From contig ADNK01000901.1 of assembly GCA_000320545.1 (NCBI GenBank), forward strand, positions 1-40,061: a stretch of DNA of 40,061 bases, written 5' to 3'. The stretch is from Bigelowiella natans CCMP2755 (Eukaryota; Cercozoa; Chlorarachniophyceae). A program made the translations under genes and the position numbers. Positions 35,396-40,061 of the stretch are shown one piece after another. Under the pieces are notes generated by a model that did no database searches, was not told the origin of the DNA, and saw only the letters and a list, made by a program, of their open reading frames with translations. Positions within the stretch are counted from its first letter, which is position 1, and every line of letters starts with the position of its first letter.

Positions 35396-35664
35396 CGATG
35401 CTGCCCTCCCCACCTTGAGAAGTAGTGTTGTCGTCAAAGAAGTTAGACCGTATCAACGAGGGAACAAAATCAGCTCCTTCAAACACCACACCATCATTAT
35501 CATCATCATCATCAGCATAGGTTTTATTATCATGTACACATGATTACTACTTACTTACTACCGATAAGAACATCACAAGTATGCGTCTCTCCGTTTTGAA
35601 ACTCGAGAGATACCTCCCTACCAATCAATGTAATCATATTAAATAATCATGATCATGATGATGT

Positions 35665-35699
<35 letters not shown>

Positions 35700-36054
35700 C
35701 TGCAACCCTACTAACCCAACTTGTTATCATCATCGTTGAAAAATTTGAAATGATGCTGCTGGTAAGTTGATAGTAGATATGATTTGATCATTCGGATGAT
35801 GATCTAGAGAGAACAAACCAATTCTCCTCAGGATCGATTTCAACCTGTGAGAATGATGATGATGATGATGATGATGCCGATGATTGTCATAATTATCATA
35901 AACATCAATAACACCACTAGATTCTTCTCCAAGAGGAAGCAGAATAGGAAGAACAACAGCAATTATGTGGTGGTGAAGTTAGCATCTTCTGCTCCTTTGA
36001 GATTGTACCGTCATCACCTACTACTTCTACTATTATTCCAATAACTACTACTAT

Positions 36055-36095
<41 letters not shown>

Positions 36096-37123
36096 TTATT
36101 CTACTACACAAAAATGCACAACGCACCATTTAACAACCATCACTAGGTAGTAGTATTGCCTATTGCTACTGCTACTAACTACTACGACTACCTTTTTCAA
36201 GGAGTGCTGGTACATGATTTCCATCCCATACCTTCATAATCAATACCATCATCATCACCATCACCATCATCATTATCATCACCATCACCATCACCATCAT
36301 CACCATTAGGTGACTAATACTATAATTATGGCTAATAAATACAAGGAAAAAAAGAGAAATATGGATGATGATGATGCTGGTGATGATGCAGATGCTGTTT
36401 TTGTTGTTGCTGGTGGTGGTGTGGATGGTAATTATGAACACGACAAGCACTGACGAAGGGAGAGGATCTCAGCACCACCTTGTGTATACTGTGAGACGTA
36501 TGTATGATGTATGTGGGGGTCTAGCATTGTCCTCCTCCTCCTCCTCCTCACCTCTCTTATTACATATTTATTATTTGTGTTATTACCCTTTGCTCAATGC
36601 AGTTTCGAGGGAAGAGAGAAGGTTGTTCTTAGTTACAGCTATTGCCTGGCTATCTGGCACCTGAGTGTAGCGGTTCATGATGAGGATGATGAGGATGATG
36701 AGGATGATGGGATGGAAGGAACATCAACAGGAGGAGGAGAGGATCACATGCATCAAACAGAGAGGAGGCCGCTACTCAAAATAAGAAAAATGGAAGATGA
36801 AACTACGAAGTACTACGAAATATGACTATTTTTAAGATTCTCTCGAAAACATAGAAGAACGATCAGTTTTTAATAATCATGCACTCTAAGTATCATCATG
36901 ATAAATAGCAATATTTTTTCATTTATTTCAACATCCTCTCTCCCAACGGTGTTCTCTCCTGCTCCTGTGCAACAAACTCTACTGCTGGCTTCCTCTTTTC
37001 TTTTGTCCATTATTCATGGATTATCATTGGAAAAAAGATGATGAATGATGGAGATATTTCTTGCCTTTCCTTGACGGATAGAAAGCACCTCATTTCGAGA
37101 TAACTCCTATTGTGATGACCATC

Positions 37124-37170
<47 letters not shown>

Positions 37171-37258
37171 TACCATCGCCACCACCACAAAACACATTAC
37201 TACTCGGTGCTAGAGAAAATAGTCAGCATCAACATGAAATACCAGTGAGTTGTTGTCG

Positions 37259-37290
<32 letters not shown>

Positions 37291-37450
37291 GCTGTTGCTG
37301 CTGTTGCTGTTTCCACCTTTTGATCTGTGAATAATACTACCCGACCATTTGGATTTTGTGTCCCTAACAATAACATAAAAAGTAGTACGTATTAATGATA
37401 AGAGTTGACAGAAATGGTTGCTGAAACGACGACTTATGTATAATTAGCTA

Positions 37451-37481
<31 letters not shown>

Positions 37482-38301
37482 GTGGTGGTGATGATGATGA
37501 ACAACAATAACACCAACAATAATAACCTGTTTGTCGTATCTCTTGATGTATTAAGCCATTAGGCGACCCTTCTCTATGATGGATACCATATTGATGACGA
37601 CGACGATAATGATGATGATGATAACAACGATAAGCAGAAAGAGGAAGAGGAGGGATAATTTATCCTTGTCACCAATCATGCGCTCCTTCATCATGGTGAA
37701 GGAATATCACTAATACACGCATCTACTATCACACGGCTGTTGAAGCTACTTCTTTCCTATCTGCTTCATCACCCCCGTGCTCTCTCTCTCTCTCTCTCCC
37801 TCCCTCCCTCCCTCCCATATTTAAGACGATAACATTGCCACCACTATTACCTCCTGAGTTTCCACGTATCAAGGATACGAGTAGCGTTTGCAGGAAGCAA
37901 CAGAGCCCCTTAAATTCAACAGCAGCAACAACAACAACAACAGCAGCAGACACCAACTTATTGATGATGATCAAATCATTGGTGATCATCATTCAGCTAC
38001 TGACGAGTAAGTATGACCAGTGAATAATTACCTTTTCTACGTCCAGAGGCCGAATTAGAAAGACTTTTTTCGAATCTAAAATGATATGGACATCCTCAGA
38101 TCCATTGCGTCGCATATCTTGGAAGATATAATGATGAAAACACGGCTGGTGCTCTTTCTTCTTCTCCTCCTCTCCCCCTCCTCCTCCTTACATTGTAACA
38201 TTCGGAAATCCCCTTCGAGTAAGTGCCAAAGCTGTTCATCGTTGTAAAGAGGGATGGGTGATTTTAAGGTGGAGTTGTACCAAGTAAACAACAATAAGCA
38301 T
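32350..38301 (-). CDS. Divergent FAD-dependent monooxygenase-like protein, multi-exon (5' part provisional)
   Basis: The 3' exons chain in phase: 33885-33827, 33564-33501, 33205-33113, 32916-32848, 32760-32704, 32621-32527 and 32452-32350 (TAA). They encode YGGRIILTGSAAHSLPDALN then DVAMNLESVEALAMSMQQAC and SAVKKYQDTRYSRVSQ. This order matches the GD motif and following helices of UbiH/zeaxanthin-epoxidase/kynurenine-monooxygenase-type flavin enzymes. Upstream exons include 36660-36587 (KNNLLSSLETALSK), about 35495-35414 (GADFVPSLIRSNFF, the DG-motif position), 34925-34892 and 34574-34473. Probable 5' exons are 38301-38281, 38231-38192, 38117-38032 and 37908-37851, where phases also fit, but no GxGxxG Rossmann motif was found, so the N-terminus is unproven. 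The Asp of GDAAH is Ser and the Gly of the DG motif is Phe. The reaction cannot be inferred. Confidence 0.7.
33285..33315. repeat. (CAT)n microsatellite
   Basis: Intronic in the monooxygenase-like gene, between exons 33564-33501 and 33205-33113; a (CT)n-(TA)n tract follows at 33388-33426. Confidence 0.85.
33577..33618. repeat. (GTA)n microsatellite near an acceptor
   Basis: On the minus strand this is a CTA/TAC tract just upstream of the acceptor of exon 33564-33501. A second (GTA)n tract is at 33785-33816. Confidence 0.85.
35363..35398. repeat. (ATG)n microsatellite
   Basis: Intronic tract just downstream (minus strand) of the exon ending at 35414. A (TA)n tract is at 35667-35697, an (ATG)n tract at 35852-35876 and a (CT)n tract at 36058-36092 in the same gene. 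Confidence 0.85.
37130..37170. repeat. (CAT)n microsatellite
   Basis: CAC/CAT tract in the 5' half of the monooxygenase-like gene. Neighbours are (GTT)n at 37251-37301, (ATG)n at 37451-37482 and (CT)n-(CCCT)n at 37780-37816. Confidence 0.85.
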
Positions 38302-40061
38302 GGCCCGACGAATCACCTGCGCTGAGTCCGGAGATCCCGCCACCATAGACGGCAAAGCTGAAATCGATCATAAAAACAATTGGCTAGGTAAGATATAACT
38401 AGATCATCCCCATTGCGGAAATTCGCAGAACTGGCTGCCACAACCGAAGGTTCCGAAGTGTTCGCGAGGATGATGCGACGTCCATTCTCCTCGGGATGGA
38501 GGATGGCGTTGGTGGGAGCACTTCCTGCTGGGATTGAACAGGTAAAAATCCATACTAAAAACATCGTAAATATGTATAAGAGTAGCTCAATGCGTAGTCA
38601 CAAGATGTCTCACACTACTATCTTCACAAAAATGCAAATGTTGTCGACAATCATCGTAAAATATCTGATAAAATGTGACTACTGATACTACCACTCCTAC
38701 CACCAACGAGGCTGAGGGCGAGGACGAGAAGAGGACCTGGAGATTGCAACCAACGCACCATTACCAGCAGCAATGAGCGGGGATGCAGTAATGATGGATG
38801 CAGTGGCAAAGGGTGACATTGCTGCTGTTCAGGTAGCAGTAGTATTCGTTGAAGAAGAATCTGCATATTGTGCCTGCTTGCTCAAAACCACTCTAATCGT
38901 AAATCATCGTGTGCTGCAGAGACTGTTGGCCCAAATGAGAGGAGGATCTACGGATGGAGATCGGTGGGTGTAAGAATGAATGGATAGAATCACCAATTTA
39001 GACAAGATTGTCTGTCCCCCTCCCGGTCTTTTCTTACATACTTGGTGTGTGTACACACTGCTACTTTTTCTACTACTCGTTTGCCTATTAATAATAGACT
39101 GGGCTCAGAGAACAACAACAATAACGTTGCAAAGATGGTCAGCTCAGGGAATTTTGACCGCCTCAAATCCCTTCTTGAGGCCGATGCTAACCCCGACGCC
39201 ACAGGAGAAGATGTGTGTCCATATTTCACATCCAAACATACGTGTATTCTTCTTCTTCATCATCTTCTTCTTCTTCTTATCTTTTCTATTTCTTCGACTG
39301 ATGTATTGCGTCGGCAGTACATGATCTTGCTCACTCTATGGAATATTTTAGGGAAAGACAGCTCTCCACTACAGTGCTATGTTCGATAATGTAGAAGGAC
39401 TTAGTGCGCTCTTGACAGCAAAGGTGTCATGTAATATTATGCAAGTCACATCTCCAAGTCACATCTCCTGATAAGGAGTACGCTCTCAATGACCTATCAT
39501 CGTTGCTATCCTTGCTTGGTTTAATCTCGATGTGAACTGATGATGAGCACCATTGTTCCTATGCACAGGCCTCCATTGAAATGGAGGACGAGGAGGGTAC
39601 GACTGCGCTGGTACTACGACTACTTCCTTGTTGTTCTTGTTGGTGTTGAGACTATTGTATGATGATGATGACCGTGAGGAGGAGGGGGAGGAGGGAGGGG
39701 GGGGGGGGGATAAGAGACCGATAGTTAGTTCGAAAGACGAATGGATGGCAAGAATGTAGTACGTAAGTTAATTGGAGAAGGAAGAGCGAGAAGCAGCATC
39801 GGAAAACACAAAAGAGTATTCATCAATATTAACCTCTTCTTCTTCTTGCGTGGCGACGGATAATTGTAGATGTGCGCAGCTCAGTATCACAGCGTGGGAT
39901 GCATCAAGATTCTTCTCGGTTATTATTCACTTCGCAAAACACTACTGCTGATGATGATGATAATGATGGTGAAGTAGAAGAAGAAGAAGAAGAAACGCCT
40001 GCCCCCCCCCCCCCCCCCCCGGGGGAGGGGGGGGGTGGTTTTGGGGGAATTTTTCCTTTTG
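38300..40061 (+). CDS. Ankyrin-repeat protein (5' part, runs off the right edge)
   Basis: Exons 38300-38387 (ATG at 38300), 38429-38541, 38734-38832, 38920-38963, 39098-39212, 39352-39423, 39569-39610 and 39870-39918 join in phase to about 207 codons, open to the right. Ankyrin-type helices and loops are visible: VAKMVSSGNFDRLKSLLEAD, GKTALHYSAMFDNVEGLSAL, EDEEGTTAL and AAQYHSVGCIKILLG, each split by introns within the repeat. The N-terminus (MARRITCAESGDPATIDGKA) shows no signal peptide. Ankyrin repeats bind partner proteins; the partner is unknown. Exon 3's left border (38734) is the least certain. The start codon overlaps the candidate start codon of the minus-strand neighbour, so one of the two starts is probably wrong or the two 5' ends overlap. 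Confidence 0.85.
39681..39711. repeat. G-rich tract (GGA to poly-G)
   Basis: GAGGAGGGGG followed by a run of about ten G in an intron of the ankyrin gene. Potential G-quadruplex former. Confidence 0.7.
40002..40036. repeat. Poly-C then poly-G run at the right edge
   Basis: About 18 C followed by G-rich runs and low-complexity sequence up to the window end. It may be genuine or an assembly-edge artefact; the left edge also starts with nine G. Confidence 0.6.

Noticed and set aside
36604-36825. Plus-strand exon encoding an FEGREKVV...DEDDEDDEDD protein
   Set aside because: The same DNA on the minus strand gives the exon 36660-36587 with clean splice sites in a gene supported on both sides; the acidic run comes from a GAT repeat.

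Overview
This is a stretch of eukaryotic nuclear DNA, most likely from an intron-rich unicellular protist. The evidence is GT-AG introns in nearly every gene, a glutaryl-CoA dehydrogenase with a mitochondrial transit-like N-terminus, the eukaryotic CIA-pathway factor CIAO2, and very dense tri- and dinucleotide microsatellites. I cannot assign a lineage from the sequence alone. The genetic code is standard in every gene that could be checked. No rRNA, tRNA, CRISPR array or transposase gene was recognised.

The layout is nine genes that strictly alternate in strand. In order they are: (1) 3' part of a CIAO2/MIP18 gene, +, to 1007; (2) an unidentified multi-exon gene, -, 1825 to about 4576; (3) a SpoU/TrmH 2'-O-methyltransferase, +, 4869-6917 plus an unresolved N-terminus; (4) a long unidentified gene with very short introns, -, 7484-14411; (5) an 18-exon glutaryl-CoA dehydrogenase, +, 14882-19139; (6) an intronless neuropathy-target-esterase-like phospholipase with three cyclic-nucleotide-binding domains, -, 20208-24176; (7) a large unnamed multi-pass membrane protein with acidic, coiled-coil and beta-rich domains, +, 24938-31299; (8) a divergent flavin-monooxygenase-like gene, -, 32350 to about 38301; (9) the 5' part of an ankyrin-repeat gene, +, from 38300 past the right edge.

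Every junction is therefore convergent or divergent. The four convergent (3'-3') spacers (1008-1824, 6918-7483, 19140-20207, 31300-32349) share a distinctive composition: rich in CATG/TGCATGCA/ACATGT motifs and poor in the trinucleotide microsatellites found elsewhere. Two of them carry copies of one 110-130 bp dispersed repeat family. Microsatellites sit mainly in introns and divergent 5' regions, often starting at the splice site itself: (GTA)n at donors, (TTA)n or (CTA)n before acceptors.

The genes do not form an evident pathway. They look like a slice of housekeeping gene space: Fe-S protein maturation, RNA modification, lysine/tryptophan catabolism, lysophospholipid turnover, membrane and ankyrin proteins. 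Exon boundaries were chosen by hand from reading-frame continuity, splice consensus and family conservation. In genes 1, 3, 5, 7 (from its second exon), 8 (3' third) and 9 the exon phases fit end to end, which is strong support. Gene 2, the 5' two thirds of gene 8 and the middle of gene 4 are only partly solved.
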